Shown one piece after another: positions 1 to 9,386 of a DNA stretch of 64,000 nucleotides. Position numbers and translations under genes: made by a program. A model generated the notes under the pieces. The model made no database searches and was not told the DNA's origin. It saw nothing but the letters and a program-made list of their open reading frames with translations. Position 1 is the stretch's first letter. Every line of letters starts with the position of its first letter. The stretch lies in assembly GCA_026129545.1 (NCBI GenBank), contig JAHCHX010000001.1:3565001-3629000 (forward strand), read 5' to 3'. Source of the DNA: Saprospiraceae bacterium (GTDB lineage Bacteria; Bacteroidota; Bacteroidia; Chitinophagales; Saprospiraceae).

Positions 1-116
1 CGCACGTCGGTGACACCCGAGAGTTCGAGGTGAGTGAGGTTGTTCACGACTGCTTTGCCTTGTGGGTCAAGCAGTTCTTTGTGAGGCATGATGTCTATTT
101 CGGCGATGAATTTCAT
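1..116 (-). CDS. purS: PurS subunit of phosphoribosylformylglycinamidine synthase (partial)
   Basis: The ATG at 116-114 opens a frame that runs off the left edge, giving about 38 residues beginning MKFIAEIDIMPHKELLDPQG. This N-terminus, with IxxMPHKEILDPQG followed by a region on L and V, is typical of PurS, the small bridging subunit of the three-part FGAM synthase (PurS-PurL-PurQ) in de novo purine synthesis. Only the first half of the roughly 80-residue protein is visible, so nothing can be said about its C-terminus or operon partners to the left. Confidence 0.8.
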   Translation of the reverse strand, partial: MKFIAEIDIMPHKELLDPQGKAVVNNLTHLELSGVTDV

Positions 117-175
117 GGAAAATAAAGTTGAAGGGTATTGAAGGGTGTTAAATGACTTTGGCCGGACAACCCCTT

Positions 176-922
176 TTATGTGGACAAAACTTTGTTTTTC
201 AGCGCGATGGAACTCAGCACATAAAATACGATGACCGCAGAAAGCGCCAGTTCTTTTAGAAAAAACACGAGGAGCAGGAACACCGCCAGAAAGACTAAGG
301 AAAAGGCATTGCTGCGCATATCGAATGACTTGATTTTCATGCCGAACATGGGAATGTTGGAATTCATCAGCCATGAAAGCAAGGCAATGAGGCCGTAAAT
401 CAGCCACTGATTTCGGATAATCTCTCGCAGGCCAAATCGGTCGTGGTAAGCCGCCAGTGCCAGCCCGAGCACAAAAACCGCGCAGGCGGGCGTGCTGAGG
501 CCGACGAAATACTTGGTCTGACGGGGGTCAATGTTGAACCTGCCCAAACGCATGGCGGCAAACATAGCCAGGACGAACGCTGGCAAAGCAGCCAAACAAG
601 TATGGTACGACCACCCAGCTGGCAGGAACCCATCCGGCACATCCTCCATCAGTTTGCAAGCTCCGCCCGCTACCAGCAATTGGTGCAGCATAGCCCCCGG
701 CACTACCCCAAAACTTATCACATCGGCCAGCGAGTCGAGCTGCTTGCCCAAAGGCGAGGTAATGCCCAGCGCACGCGCCGTCATGCCATCGGCATAGTCG
801 AAGATGAAACAACCCAACACGAACCAAGCCGCGATGACGGGTTCTTGATTGAGCGTGAACATCAACGCACAACAGCCGCAAAACAAATTGCTAAGCGTGA
901 GGAGGTTGGGAATGTGTCGCAT
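176..922 (-). CDS. pssA: CDP-diacylglycerol--serine O-phosphatidyltransferase
   Basis: This integral membrane enzyme makes phosphatidylserine from CDP-diacylglycerol and serine, the first step towards phosphatidylethanolamine. The CDP-alcohol phosphotransferase signature is visible near residues 43-75: D-x2-DG-x2-AR followed by G-x3-D-x3-D (DYADGMTARALG, then GKQLDSLAD). Several hydrophobic helices surround it. An upstream in-frame TTG at 937 lies inside a good -7 box (935-942), so I chose the ATG at 922, which gives MRHIPNLLTLSN and 248 residues, the usual length. The gene stands alone between purS and a divergent secreted-protein gene. Confidence 0.9.
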   Translation of the reverse strand: MRHIPNLLTLSNLFCGCCALMFTLNQEPVIAAWFVLGCFIFDYADGMTARALGITSPLGKQLDSLADVISFGVVPGAMLHQLLVAGGACKLMEDVPDGFLPAGWSYHTCLAALPAFVLAMFAAMRLGRFNIDPRQTKYFVGLSTPACAVFVLGLALAAYHDRFGLREIIRNQWLIYGLIALLSWLMNSNIPMFGMKIKSFDMRSNAFSLVFLAVFLLLVFFLKELALSAVIVFYVLSSIALKNKVLST

Positions 923-934
923 GATGTAGCGCGG

Positions 935-942
935 CAAAAGTA
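935..942 (-). promoter_or_regulatory. Bacteroidota -7 box of pssA
   Basis: On the minus strand this reads TACTTTTG, matching the phylum consensus TAnnTTTG. It ends 12 nt before the chosen pssA ATG and helps rule out the TTG at 937 as a start. No convincing -33 TTG is seen. Confidence 0.5.
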
Positions 943-1208
943 GAATTTTTGCCGGGAACAGTATTTTGCTAATTTGCGGCGTTTTGGCGTTTCATTTAGG
1001 CGTTTTGGAAGGGATAATGCCTGATTGACAGTTTTTTAAGAAAATTTTGACACATTTCCCAGCCAACAAAAAAGACACTCAAAGCGTCTATGCGCAGACG
1101 AACCGCACGCGCATGGGCAAGCATTAATGTCTTGCAAGCGTTTTTCTGTCATCTTTTTTCGGCTCTGCTCGGGCCATTGTTGTCAACCGAGTAAACACAC
1201 GACACACC

Positions 1209-3947
1209 ATGAGAGAACTTGCACTTTCGATAATCACTTTTCTGACCTTTTCCACGCTGGCATGGGCACAGCCTGCCAACGACGAATGTACCAACCCCAT
1301 CATCATTCCCAACGTACTTAATTATTGCAGCCCGGTGGGCGCTTACACCAATGTGGGAGCCACGCCATCGGCTTATGGGCCTGCCACCTGCTTTGGCAAC
1401 ACACAAAACGATGTGTGGTTTGCCTTCACGGCATTGGCAACCGATGTGACCATCACGGTGCGCGGCGCCACCCCTCAAGCCCCCGGCGGCACTTTGCAGC
1501 GGCCCCAACTGGCCATCTATTTTGGCAATTGCGGCGGCACCATCAATCAACTTGAATGTCAGACCACTCCTGCCGGGGTCAACGTAGTGGAAGGTTATCA
1601 GGGCGGCTTGTTCGTGGGTTCTACTTATTTGGTGCGGATTCAGGGGGCGAATGGGCAAACGGGTACTTTCCAAATTTGCATCAACAACTACAACCCACCT
1701 GTTGACCCCCAATCTGACTGCCCACAAGCCGCCATCTTGTGCGACAAATCGCCTTTCGTGGTGCAAAGCGTGGTGGGCGCCGGACAGAATATCGCCGAGC
1801 TGAACGACGCAACCTGCTTCTCCAACGGCGGGCCGGGCAACTACGAAACCAACTCTACTTGGTTCGTGTGGACTTGTGCCCAACCCGGCACCCTAGAATT
1901 CACCCTCACCCCGCTCAACATCACCGACGACCTCGATTTTGTGGTTTATCGCTTGCCCAATGGTATCGGCAACTGCCAAAACAAACAAGTGGTGCGATGT
2001 ATGGCTGCAGGCGACTTCTTCTATCCCAGCCCTTGCATGGGGCCAACGGGCCTTCGAGCCGGCTCCACCGATTTGGCGGAAAACGCCGGCTGCGGGCCGG
2101 GAAAAGACAATTTCCTCGCTCCCCTTCAAATGCAGGTGGGAGAGACATACGCCTTGGTCGTCAACAATTTCACCTCCACAGGCAACGGATTCTCCATTGA
2201 GTTTGGCGGTTCAGGTCAATTTCTTGGCCCCACCGCTGATTTCAACACCATCCCGTCGGCAGTCTGTCTCGGTGTGCCAGTGCAAGTCATTGACGCTTCC
2301 TCTTTCCCCATCGGCAGCATCACCAGCTGGAGCTGGAGCTTTGGCGCGAACGCATCGCCCCAAACCGCCTCTGGCCCAGGCCCACACAACGTGACGTTCA
2401 ACAACCCCGGCCAAAATCCCATCGTGTTGACCTTGGAGACCAACCTCGGCTGTAAAGTGACCAAAATCCTGAACGCCACCATTTTCCCAGATGTGGAAAT
2501 TGACAAACTCATCGCCGCGCCCGACTGCAACGGTGCCACCAACGGGCGAGTCACCATCAGCAACATCACCAGCGGCACACCACCTTACCAATACAGTTGG
2601 AACAGCGGGCCTTTTTCTTCCAGCAATTTCCTCGACAACCTCGGCGTGGGCACCTACACGTTGCGCATCCGCGATGCCAACAACTGCGAATCGGATTTCA
2701 GCATTGACGTGAGCGAACGGGTGCTGACCGCCGATGCCATCGTGACCAAGCCGCTCTGCACGGGCGATGCCAACGGCGTGATTACGCTCAACATCACGAA
2801 TGGAAAGCCCCCCATTCTCTTCAATTGGGGCAGCGGCAACGTGCCCAACAATTCGCAAGGAGGCTACGCCGCAGGCATTTACACCATCACCGCCGTGGAC
2901 GACGTGCTGTGTCAGGGTGTTTTCAACGTGACAGTGACCGACAACCCGCCGCTTCAATTGGTGATTGACACCATAGACGTTTCTTGCTTTGGCGCCGACG
3001 ACGGCGCTGCCATCGTGGCGCCTTCGGGAGGTGTGGGCAGCTACACTTACCAGTGGTCGAACAGCCGGTCAGACCCAGAAGTGGATGGGCTGGAGCCGGG
3101 GCAATACGGTGTCACCGTCACCGACGGCAACGGCTGCTCCATTACGGGCAGCGTGTTCATAGAAGAGCCGGGCGATGTGGGCATCAACTTGCTGCGGGTG
3201 GTGGATTTGCTCTGCAACGGAGTGCCCACAGGCCAAATAGATGTGGCAGGCGTGGGCGGACGACCTGCCTATTCATACAGCACGGATGGCATCAATTATT
3301 TCTCTGCCAGCCCGCTCACCAATTTGCCTGCGGGCAATTATTGGGTGAAGGTGAAGGATTCGGCGGGCTGTGTTGACTCCGTTTTTGCCACCGTCGGTCA
3401 GCCGCCGGCACTCCTCGTCGCCGCCGAGCCGTCCGACACCTTGCTCGACCTCGGCTTCACCGTCAATATCAACACCGTGACCGCACCGCCCTTCCGACCC
3501 GTCGTTTTTGAATGGACACCGCCGCTCGGACTGAGCGACCCCACATCGCCCAACCCGAGCGCCACAGCTATCAGCAGCCAGATTTATGTGGTGAAAATCA
3601 CCGACCAAGATGGCTGCGTCGCCTACGACACGGTCAATATCCGCGTCAACAACAAGCGTCCCGTCTATTTCCCCAACGTGTTCGCACCCGACAAGAACTA
3701 CCCCAACGACTATTTCACCGGCTTCTCTGGCCCCGCAGCGGAGCAACTCTCGCTGCTGCGTGTCTTCGACCGCTGGGGCAGCCTCGTGTTTGAGCGCAGG
3801 GATTTCCCGCTCAACGAACCCATTCTGGGCTGGGACGGCACCTACAAAGGCCAAAAAATGACGGGGGTGTTCACATGGTACGCACTCGTGCGATTTGTGG
3901 ACCAAAGGGAGTTGCAGTATGAGGGTAGCGTGACGGTGGTGCGGTGA
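1209..3947 (+). CDS. Large secreted SprB-repeat protein with T9SS type B sorting domain
   Basis: A 912-residue surface or secreted protein. A Sec signal peptide covers residues 1-20 (ending LAWA). The first 340 residues are Cys- and Asn-rich beta modules. A PKD-like domain follows at about 340-425. Then come four SprB-type repeats starting near 439, 516, 593 and 668, each beginning with a Cys and a CxGxxxG pattern and ending in TVTD or V-D-GC. The last 95 residues, from YFPNVFAPD to YEGSVTVVR, form the gliding-motility-associated C-terminal domain that directs export through the type IX system and surface attachment. Such proteins act in adhesion or gliding; the ligand cannot be read from the sequence. 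It is monocistronic. Confidence 0.88.
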   Translation: MRELALSIITFLTFSTLAWAQPANDECTNPIIIPNVLNYCSPVGAYTNVGATPSAYGPATCFGNTQNDVWFAFTALATDVTITVRGATPQAPGGTLQRPQLAIYFGNCGGTINQLECQTTPAGVNVVEGYQGGLFVGSTYLVRIQGANGQTGTFQICINNYNPPVDPQSDCPQAAILCDKSPFVVQSVVGAGQNIAELNDATCFSNGGPGNYETNSTWFVWTCAQPGTLEFTLTPLNITDDLDFVVYRLPNGIGNCQNKQVVRCMAAGDFFYPSPCMGPTGLRAGSTDLAENAGCGPGKDNFLAPLQMQVGETYALVVNNFTSTGNGFSIEFGGSGQFLGPTADFNTIPSAVCLGVPVQVIDASSFPIGSITSWSWSFGANASPQTASGPGPHNVTFNNPGQNPIVLTLETNLGCKVTKILNATIFPDVEIDKLIAAPDCNGATNGRVTISNITSGTPPYQYSWNSGPFSSSNFLDNLGVGTYTLRIRDANNCESDFSIDVSERVLTADAIVTKPLCTGDANGVITLNITNGKPPILFNWGSGNVPNNSQGGYAAGIYTITAVDDVLCQGVFNVTVTDNPPLQLVIDTIDVSCFGADDGAAIVAPSGGVGSYTYQWSNSRSDPEVDGLEPGQYGVTVTDGNGCSITGSVFIEEPGDVGINLLRVVDLLCNGVPTGQIDVAGVGGRPAYSYSTDGINYFSASPLTNLPAGNYWVKVKDSAGCVDSVFATVGQPPALLVAAEPSDTLLDLGFTVNINTVTAPPFRPVVFEWTPPLGLSDPTSPNPSATAISSQIYVVKITDQDGCVAYDTVNIRVNNKRPVYFPNVFAPDKNYPNDYFTGFSGPAAEQLSLLRVFDRWGSLVFERRDFPLNEPILGWDGTYKGQKMTGVFTWYALVRFVDQRELQYEGSVTVVR

Positions 3948-3965
3948 GATGGCGGGCCGCCCCCC

Positions 3966-4967
3966 CTATCTTTCTTGCCGCGCCTTTATTTCTTTCAAAA
4001 TTCGATGCGCCACTCTCAACGCCTCGAAGCCGTCGCGCAGCGTCACCACAGGCTCGGTGCCTGTGGCAATGGCTTCGTGAAAGGTTTCCAACTCGCGCTG
4101 AATCGCATTCACGGGCGGGGTTTCGGGCATGGAGAGGTGGAGCCATTTTTTGCCCGCGTTGGTCTCGAATTCCATGAGTTGTTCCTGCGGCGGGAGGTTG
4201 GAAGCGTCTTGCGCGAAAAGGCGCACGATTTGGGCATTTTTTTCCAAAAAATCGAGACTCAGGTAGTGGTCGGGCTGGAAGAGGCGCATTTTGCGCATTT
4301 GCTTCATGGAAATGCGGCTGGCCGTGAGGTTCGCCACCGCGCCGTTGGCAAATTCGAGGCGCACGTTGGCGATGTCGGGCGTGTGGCTCAGCACCGCCAC
4401 GCCGCTGGCGCTGACCCTCTCGACGGGCGATTTCACCAAATGCAACACGAGGTCGAGGTCGTGAATCATCAGGTCGAGAATGACCGACACTTCCGTGCCA
4501 CGCGGCTGGAATGCCGCCAGTCGGTGGCTCTCGATAAACATCGGATTGAGCACCATGTCTTTGATGCCGAGGTAGGCGGGATTGAACCGCTCGACGTGGC
4601 CGACTTGCACTTTAACGCCCTGCTGTTCAGCGAGTTGCAGCAATTTTCGACCTTCGGCGACGGTCTCCGTGACGGGTTTTTCGATAAAAACGTGTTTGCT
4701 CGCACGCATGGCTTTGGCGGCGAGTTTGTAATGCGACGGCGTGGGTGTCACGATGTCCACCGCGTCCACATCGGCCAAAAGTTTGTCCAAAGATTTGTAG
4801 CGTTTCACGCCATATTGGGCGATGGCGGAGGCGGCGTTCTTGTCGTCGGGGTCGTAGAACCCGGCGAGCTCCCAGCACTCGGTGGCGAGGATACATTTCA
4901 GGTGGATTTTGCCGAGGTGGCCGGCGCCGAGCAGGGCGATGCGTTTAGTTGTTTGTTGTTCGTTCAT
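3966..4967 (-). CDS. Gfo/Idh/MocA family NAD(P)-dependent oxidoreductase
   Basis: 333 residues. The N-terminal Rossmann fold carries GAGHLGKIH (about 14-22). The family EKP motif (FIEKPVTE) follows near residue 95. A DLxIHDLDL segment and a C-terminal beta-sheet domain complete the fold. These enzymes oxidise or reduce sugar-type substrates, but the substrate is not evident here. Neighbours are a convergent secreted-protein gene, whose stop lies 18 nt away, and a small membrane protein gene on the same strand. A TACCTTTG box sits 17 nt before the ATG. Confidence 0.82.
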   Translation of the reverse strand: MNEQQTTKRIALLGAGHLGKIHLKCILATECWELAGFYDPDDKNAASAIAQYGVKRYKSLDKLLADVDAVDIVTPTPSHYKLAAKAMRASKHVFIEKPVTETVAEGRKLLQLAEQQGVKVQVGHVERFNPAYLGIKDMVLNPMFIESHRLAAFQPRGTEVSVILDLMIHDLDLVLHLVKSPVERVSASGVAVLSHTPDIANVRLEFANGAVANLTASRISMKQMRKMRLFQPDHYLSLDFLEKNAQIVRLFAQDASNLPPQEQLMEFETNAGKKWLHLSMPETPPVNAIQRELETFHEAIATGTEPVVTLRDGFEALRVAHRILKEIKARQER

Positions 4968-4984
4968 TGTTGCTGGTTGCGGGG

Positions 4985-4992
4985 CAAAGGTA
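4985..4992 (-). promoter_or_regulatory. -7 box of the oxidoreductase gene
   Basis: Minus-strand TACCTTTG, an exact match to TAnnTTTG, 17 nt upstream of the ATG at 4967. No clear -33 TTG at the usual spacing. Confidence 0.5.
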
Positions 4993-5109
4993 GGGAAGGG
5001 AAGTCATTTGCATCCGAGTGTGAGGCTGCTTGGTGAAAACACCAAGCAGGGCCGTAAAACGCCGTAATCAGCGCAAAACGATAAAAAAAGGCGAACTGGA
5101 AAGTTCGCT

Positions 5110-5409
5110 CTACCTGTAGTACATCAACACCGCCCCGAACGCCGTAATCAGCGCAATCAGCACCGTTGCCATTTTGATGGAATATCGCATGTGGCGGATG
5201 AAAGATTCGATTTCGTTGCGGAACTGCGGGTATTTCGGCAGGATTTCCTCTTCCAGTTTTTGCCGATTAAAAATGTGCGCCGCGCCGAACTCAACCTTGT
5301 TGCGCACCAGCACACCATAGACTTTGAACACCTTGGCGCGGAAATAAAGGTTCAGAAACAGCATGGCCACGAATAGGCCGATGAGGATGGAAAGGAGGAG
5401 AGTGTACAT
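5110..5409 (-). CDS. Small two-helix membrane protein of unknown function
   Basis: 99 residues with a hydrophobic helix at about 3-24, a charged central part (RNKVEFGAAHIFNRQKLEEE), and a second hydrophobic helix at about 77-97 ending in YYR. I do not recognise the family. The layout, with both ends in the membrane and a soluble loop of about 50 residues between them, is clear. It lies between the oxidoreductase gene (same strand) and the divergent potassium locus, with about 140 nt to the GTG of the sensor kinase. Confidence 0.65.
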   Translation of the reverse strand: MYTLLLSILIGLFVAMLFLNLYFRAKVFKVYGVLVRNKVEFGAAHIFNRQKLEEEILPKYPQFRNEIESFIRHMRYSIKMATVLIALITAFGAVLMYYR

Positions 5410-5550
5410 TTTTTTAGAATGTGCTGATTCAGGGGCGAAGGTCTGAAATCAAGTTGTAAGAAGCGTCTTTACAAAATTTTTATGCGTTGCTTTCCTCTCT
5501 TACTTTTTCTTTACGGCTTGCGCCTCACCTTTGCAGCATAAACGCACAAA

Positions 5551-6684
5551 GTGACTGGCTCAACACGATTTCGAGATTTTTTTGTCGCTTTCGCCAGCGT
5601 GGCGGCTGTGGCGGCTGTTTGTTTTCCGTTGGCTGATTTCATCGGCTACCGCTCGGTCGCTTTGCTGTTGTTGCTTGCGGTCTCTGTGTTGGCCATGCGC
5701 TTGAGTCTTTGGCCTGTGTTGGTGGCAGCAGCCATGAGCGCGTTGGTGTGGAATTTCTTTTTCATCCCGCCCATTTTTACTTTTCACATTGGCATCGGCG
5801 AAGACGTGCTGCTGTTGACGATGTATTTTATCGTGGCTTTGCTCAACGGCATTTTCAACCACCGCCTCCGGCAGTTGGAGCAAATAGCACGGCAAAAAGA
5901 GGAGAAAGAAGCCGCTATCCGGCTCTACAACGTGCTGTTTAGTTCGCTTTCGCACGAACTGCGTACGCCTATCGCAACTATTGTGGGTGCGGCAGATGCA
6001 TTGCAAGAAAATGCGGCACAACTCAAACCCGCGCAGCGAAACGAGCTGATTGCGGAAATTTCGACCACTTCGTTGCGGCTGCACCAGCAGGTGGAAAATC
6101 TGCTCAACACTTCCCGCATAGAATCTGGCTCTATTCGCTCCAAGGCCGATTGGAACGACGTGAGCGAGCTGATTTACAATGTTTTGGGAAAAATGAAAAA
6201 GCAGCTCGCAAATCATTCGTTAGAGGCAACCATACCGGAAGACCTCCCTTTGGTACAGTTGGACTACGGGCTTACCGAACAGGTTTTATTCAACTTGCTC
6301 AACAATGCAGCGCTCCACACTCCGCCCGGCTCGAAAATTTGGCTCAACGCGCAAATTGCTTCCGAACACAGGGGGCATTTCGGGGAACAAACACTACCGG
6401 AAGATTTGGGCATCGTCACAGATTCGGTGACACACACGTTGGTCATAGAGGTATCTGACAACGGTCCGGGTTTTCCCCCCGACGAGATTCAAGAGGTTTT
6501 TGGAAAATTTTACCGCTTGAAAAACACCCAAAGCGGTGGCACGGGCTTAGGGCTTTTCATCGTGAAAGGTTTTGTGGAAGCACAAGGTGGCACTGTCTCG
6601 GTGAGCAACCGAGCCAATGGCGGCGCAAGGTTCATCATCGAACTGCCCGTCAAAGTGGTCAAATCGAACAGCATTTCGCCATGA
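5551..6684 (+). CDS. KdpD-like sensor histidine kinase lacking the N-terminal KdpD/Usp part
   Basis: 377 residues from a GTG start. Three to four hydrophobic helices (about 10-100) form a DUF4118-type KdpD transmembrane domain. HisKA follows with the phospho-acceptor His135 in SSLSHELRTP. The HATPase domain shows an N box (LFNLLNNAALHTP), DNGPGFPP and GGTGLGLFIVKG. Full-length KdpD is close to 900 residues; here the cytoplasmic N-terminal KdpD and universal-stress domains are absent. The stop overlaps the ATG of the response regulator by 4 nt, so the two are translationally coupled. The linked transporter is Kup, which suggests a K+ or turgor signal, but that is inference. Confidence 0.88.
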   Translation: MTGSTRFRDFFVAFASVAAVAAVCFPLADFIGYRSVALLLLLAVSVLAMRLSLWPVLVAAAMSALVWNFFFIPPIFTFHIGIGEDVLLLTMYFIVALLNGIFNHRLRQLEQIARQKEEKEAAIRLYNVLFSSLSHELRTPIATIVGAADALQENAAQLKPAQRNELIAEISTTSLRLHQQVENLLNTSRIESGSIRSKADWNDVSELIYNVLGKMKKQLANHSLEATIPEDLPLVQLDYGLTEQVLFNLLNNAALHTPPGSKIWLNAQIASEHRGHFGEQTLPEDLGIVTDSVTHTLVIEVSDNGPGFPPDEIQEVFGKFYRLKNTQSGGTGLGLFIVKGFVEAQGGTVSVSNRANGGARFIIELPVKVVKSNSISP

Positions 6685-7367
6685 AAAACGGCAACATTCT
6701 AGTCATTGACGACGAGGCGAGCATTCGCAAACTGCTCGACATCACGCTCCAAGCCGCTGGCTACGCGGTGCAACAGGCCGCCACTGCCCGCGAGGGCGAG
6801 GCCGCCGCCGCCCTTCGTCCGCCCGACCTTGTGCTGCTCGACCTCGGCCTGCCTGACGACGACGGCCAAAATTTGCTCCGCCGACTGCGCGAGTGGTATG
6901 CCAAGCCTATCGTGGTCCTTTCTGCCCGCGACGAAGAAAAGGAAATCGTGAAGGCTCTTGACAGCGGTGCCAACGATTATCTTACCAAACCTTTCAGAAC
7001 GGGAGAGCTGCTGGCGCGTATCCGTGCGGCCATGCGCCTTTCGTTGGCAGAAGAAAACGAGCCAATCCGTGTTTTCGGCAGCTTGAAAATTGATTTTGCA
7101 TCGCGTTCGGTGTGGAAAAATGGCGAAATGCTCAAACTCACCAGCACGGAGTATGCCCTACTCGCGCTCTTTGTGCGCAACGAAGGTCGGGTGCTGACCC
7201 ATCCTTTCCTTCTCCGCGAAATCTGGGGGCCGGGCTATGTGGAGCGCACGGAGTACCCGCGCGTGTTCGTGGGGCAGTTGCGCAAAAAAATAGAGAAAGA
7301 CCCAAAACAACCCCGACTAATACTCACTGAATCCGGCATTGGGTATCGGTTTGTCGGCAGCGGCTAA
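6681..7367 (+). CDS. KdpE-like OmpR-family response regulator
   Basis: 228 residues. The receiver domain has acidic residues DDE at about 10-12, phospho-acceptor Asp54 in LVLLDLGLPD, and the conserved Lys in NDYLTKPF. The C-terminal winged helix (about 130-225) has the KLTSTEYALLALF and YVGQLRKKIE-type elements (here FVGQLRKKIE) of the KdpE subgroup. It is coupled to the kinase gene and is followed 48 nt later by kup, so the likely target is this locus. No operator can be pointed out with confidence. Confidence 0.88.
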   Translation: MKNGNILVIDDEASIRKLLDITLQAAGYAVQQAATAREGEAAAALRPPDLVLLDLGLPDDDGQNLLRRLREWYAKPIVVLSARDEEKEIVKALDSGANDYLTKPFRTGELLARIRAAMRLSLAEENEPIRVFGSLKIDFASRSVWKNGEMLKLTSTEYALLALFVRNEGRVLTHPFLLREIWGPGYVERTEYPRVFVGQLRKKIEKDPKQPRLILTESGIGYRFVGSG

Positions 7368-7415
7368 TCACCGCAATCCCCAATCAACCCCCACCTTACA
7401 ACACTTTTCAGATTT

Positions 7416-9365
7416 ATGAAACCTACACTCAACGGCACGCAGCGCGTGACCGCAGCCACACTTTTGGTCGCACTTGGCATCATCTACGGCGACATCGGCA
7501 CCAGCCCGCTTTATGTGCTGAAGGCCATCGTCGGCAACCGCCCCATCTCAGAGACACTGGTGTATGGCGGCATCTCGTGTATCTTCTGGACGCTGGCTTT
7601 CCAGACCACGTTCAAGTATATCTTCCTGACGCTTATGGCCGACAATCACGGCGAAGGCGGCATTTTTTCGCTCTACGCATTGGTGCGTCGTTTTGGCAAG
7701 GGTCGCTTGGTCATCCCTACCATTCTGGGCGCGACCACACTGTTGGCCGACGGCATCATCACGCCGCCCATTTCGGTGGCTTCGGCGGTGGAAGGTCTGG
7801 AAATGGTGCTGCCGCACTTGCCGACGGTACCGATTGTCATCGTCATACTCTCCTTGCTGTTTTTTTTCCAACGCTTCGGCACCCAAAAAGTGGGTGGCGC
7901 ATTCGGTCCTGTCATGGTCGTTTGGTTTTCCATGCTCACTGTGCTGGGGCTGTCGCAAATCGTTCAGGAGCCGGGCATTTTGAAAGCACTCAGCCCACAC
8001 TACGCCTACGATTTATTGGTCAAATACCCACAAGGCTTTTGGCTCTTAGGGGCGGTATTTCTTTGTGCCACTGGCGCGGAGGCACTCTACTCTGACCTCG
8101 GACACTGCGGTCGCCGAAACATTCGCATCACTTGGATATTTGTCAAAACCGCGCTGCTCATCAACTACATAGGCCAAGCAGCTTGGGTGCTGAACCACGC
8201 TGGCCCGACGCTTGGTGGTCGCAATCCGTTCTACGAAATCATGCCTACATGGTTTTTGATACCGGGCATCGTCATCGCCACAGCGGCCACCATCATCGCT
8301 TCGCAGGCGCTCATCAGTGGCTCATACACCCTCATCAACGAGGCCATGAGTCTCAACTTTTGGCCCCGTGTGGCGGTGCGCCAGCCAACCGAGCTGAAAG
8401 GACAGATTTATATCCCTTCTGTCAACAATATCCTGTGGATGGGCTGCATCTTGATGATTTTGTACTTCCGCTCCTCCACCCACATGGAGGCAGCCTATGG
8501 TTTTTCCATCACCGTAGCGATGATGATGACCTCAATCCTGCTGGGCTATTTCCTGATTTATGTGAAACGCTGGCACCCGGTGCTCGTGACGGGCATCTTG
8601 CTGATGCTTGCACTGGTAGAAGCCTCGTTTTTCATCACCAACATCGCCAAAATCAAGGAGCGGTGGATGTTCCTTTTCTTTGAGTTGTTCATCTTTTTGG
8701 TCATGTACGTCTGGCACTACGCCCGAAAAATCAACAACCGCTTTGTTCATTTTGTGAACTTGAACCAGTACAAAACCCTGCTGAACGACCTCAGCCAAGA
8801 CGACGAGATACCCAAGTTCTCGACCCACTTGATTTACCTGACAAAGGCTAACCGCCGTCACGAAATCGAGGATAAAATCGTCAAGTCCATTTTTTCAAAA
8901 AAGCCGAAGCGTGCCGACATCTATTGGTTTTTGCACATCAACCGCACCGACGACCCCTACGCCCTAAACTACGAAGTGAATGAGTTGCTGGACGATAAGG
9001 TGATTCGTATTGACCTCAACATCGGCTTCCGCGTGCAGCCGCGCGCAGAGCTGTACTTCAAAAAAATCGTGCAAGACTTGGTGGCACAGCGCGAGCTGCA
9101 ACTCCACGTCCGGCCCGATGGCTCGACACGCTACAATCCGGAACCGGATTTCAAATTCGTGGTCATTGAAAAGTTCCTCTCAGTCGAAAACGAGTTCGCA
9201 CTGCGCGAAGGTGTGCTGCTCAATTCCTACTTCTTCCTCAAGCGCCTCGGACAGTCGGACGAAAAAGCCTTCGGCTTGGACAAAAGCGACGTAGTGGTGG
9301 AAGATGTGCCGCTGGTTTATCAGCCCATTGGCAACGTGGATTTGCTGCGCAAACTCCCAGCGTGA
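7416..9365 (+). CDS. kup: Kup-type potassium uptake permease
   Basis: 649 residues. The hallmark N-terminus ALGIIYGDIGTSPLYVLK begins near residue 19. About twelve hydrophobic helices follow to residue 440, then a cytoplasmic C-terminal domain of about 200 residues, as in E. coli Kup (622 residues). Kup is a K+/H+ symporter of the inner membrane. The gene is co-directional with the two-component genes (48 nt upstream) and the porin gene (21 nt downstream), so a single transcript is likely. KdpFABC subunits are not encoded next to it, although the regulators resemble KdpDE. Confidence 0.93.
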   Translation: MKPTLNGTQRVTAATLLVALGIIYGDIGTSPLYVLKAIVGNRPISETLVYGGISCIFWTLAFQTTFKYIFLTLMADNHGEGGIFSLYALVRRFGKGRLVIPTILGATTLLADGIITPPISVASAVEGLEMVLPHLPTVPIVIVILSLLFFFQRFGTQKVGGAFGPVMVVWFSMLTVLGLSQIVQEPGILKALSPHYAYDLLVKYPQGFWLLGAVFLCATGAEALYSDLGHCGRRNIRITWIFVKTALLINYIGQAAWVLNHAGPTLGGRNPFYEIMPTWFLIPGIVIATAATIIASQALISGSYTLINEAMSLNFWPRVAVRQPTELKGQIYIPSVNNILWMGCILMILYFRSSTHMEAAYGFSITVAMMMTSILLGYFLIYVKRWHPVLVTGILLMLALVEASFFITNIAKIKERWMFLFFELFIFLVMYVWHYARKINNRFVHFVNLNQYKTLLNDLSQDDEIPKFSTHLIYLTKANRRHEIEDKIVKSIFSKKPKRADIYWFLHINRTDDPYALNYEVNELLDDKVIRIDLNIGFRVQPRAELYFKKIVQDLVAQRELQLHVRPDGSTRYNPEPDFKFVVIEKFLSVENEFALREGVLLNSYFFLKRLGQSDEKAFGLDKSDVVVEDVPLVYQPIGNVDLLRKLPA

Positions 9366-9386
9366 CCCTAACCAATTTTTTAAAAC

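Noticed and set aside
3273..3905. Long minus-strand frame inside the SprB-repeat gene
   Set aside because: Composition-driven shadow of the opposite coding strand; no domain or signal, and the plus-strand protein is unmistakable.
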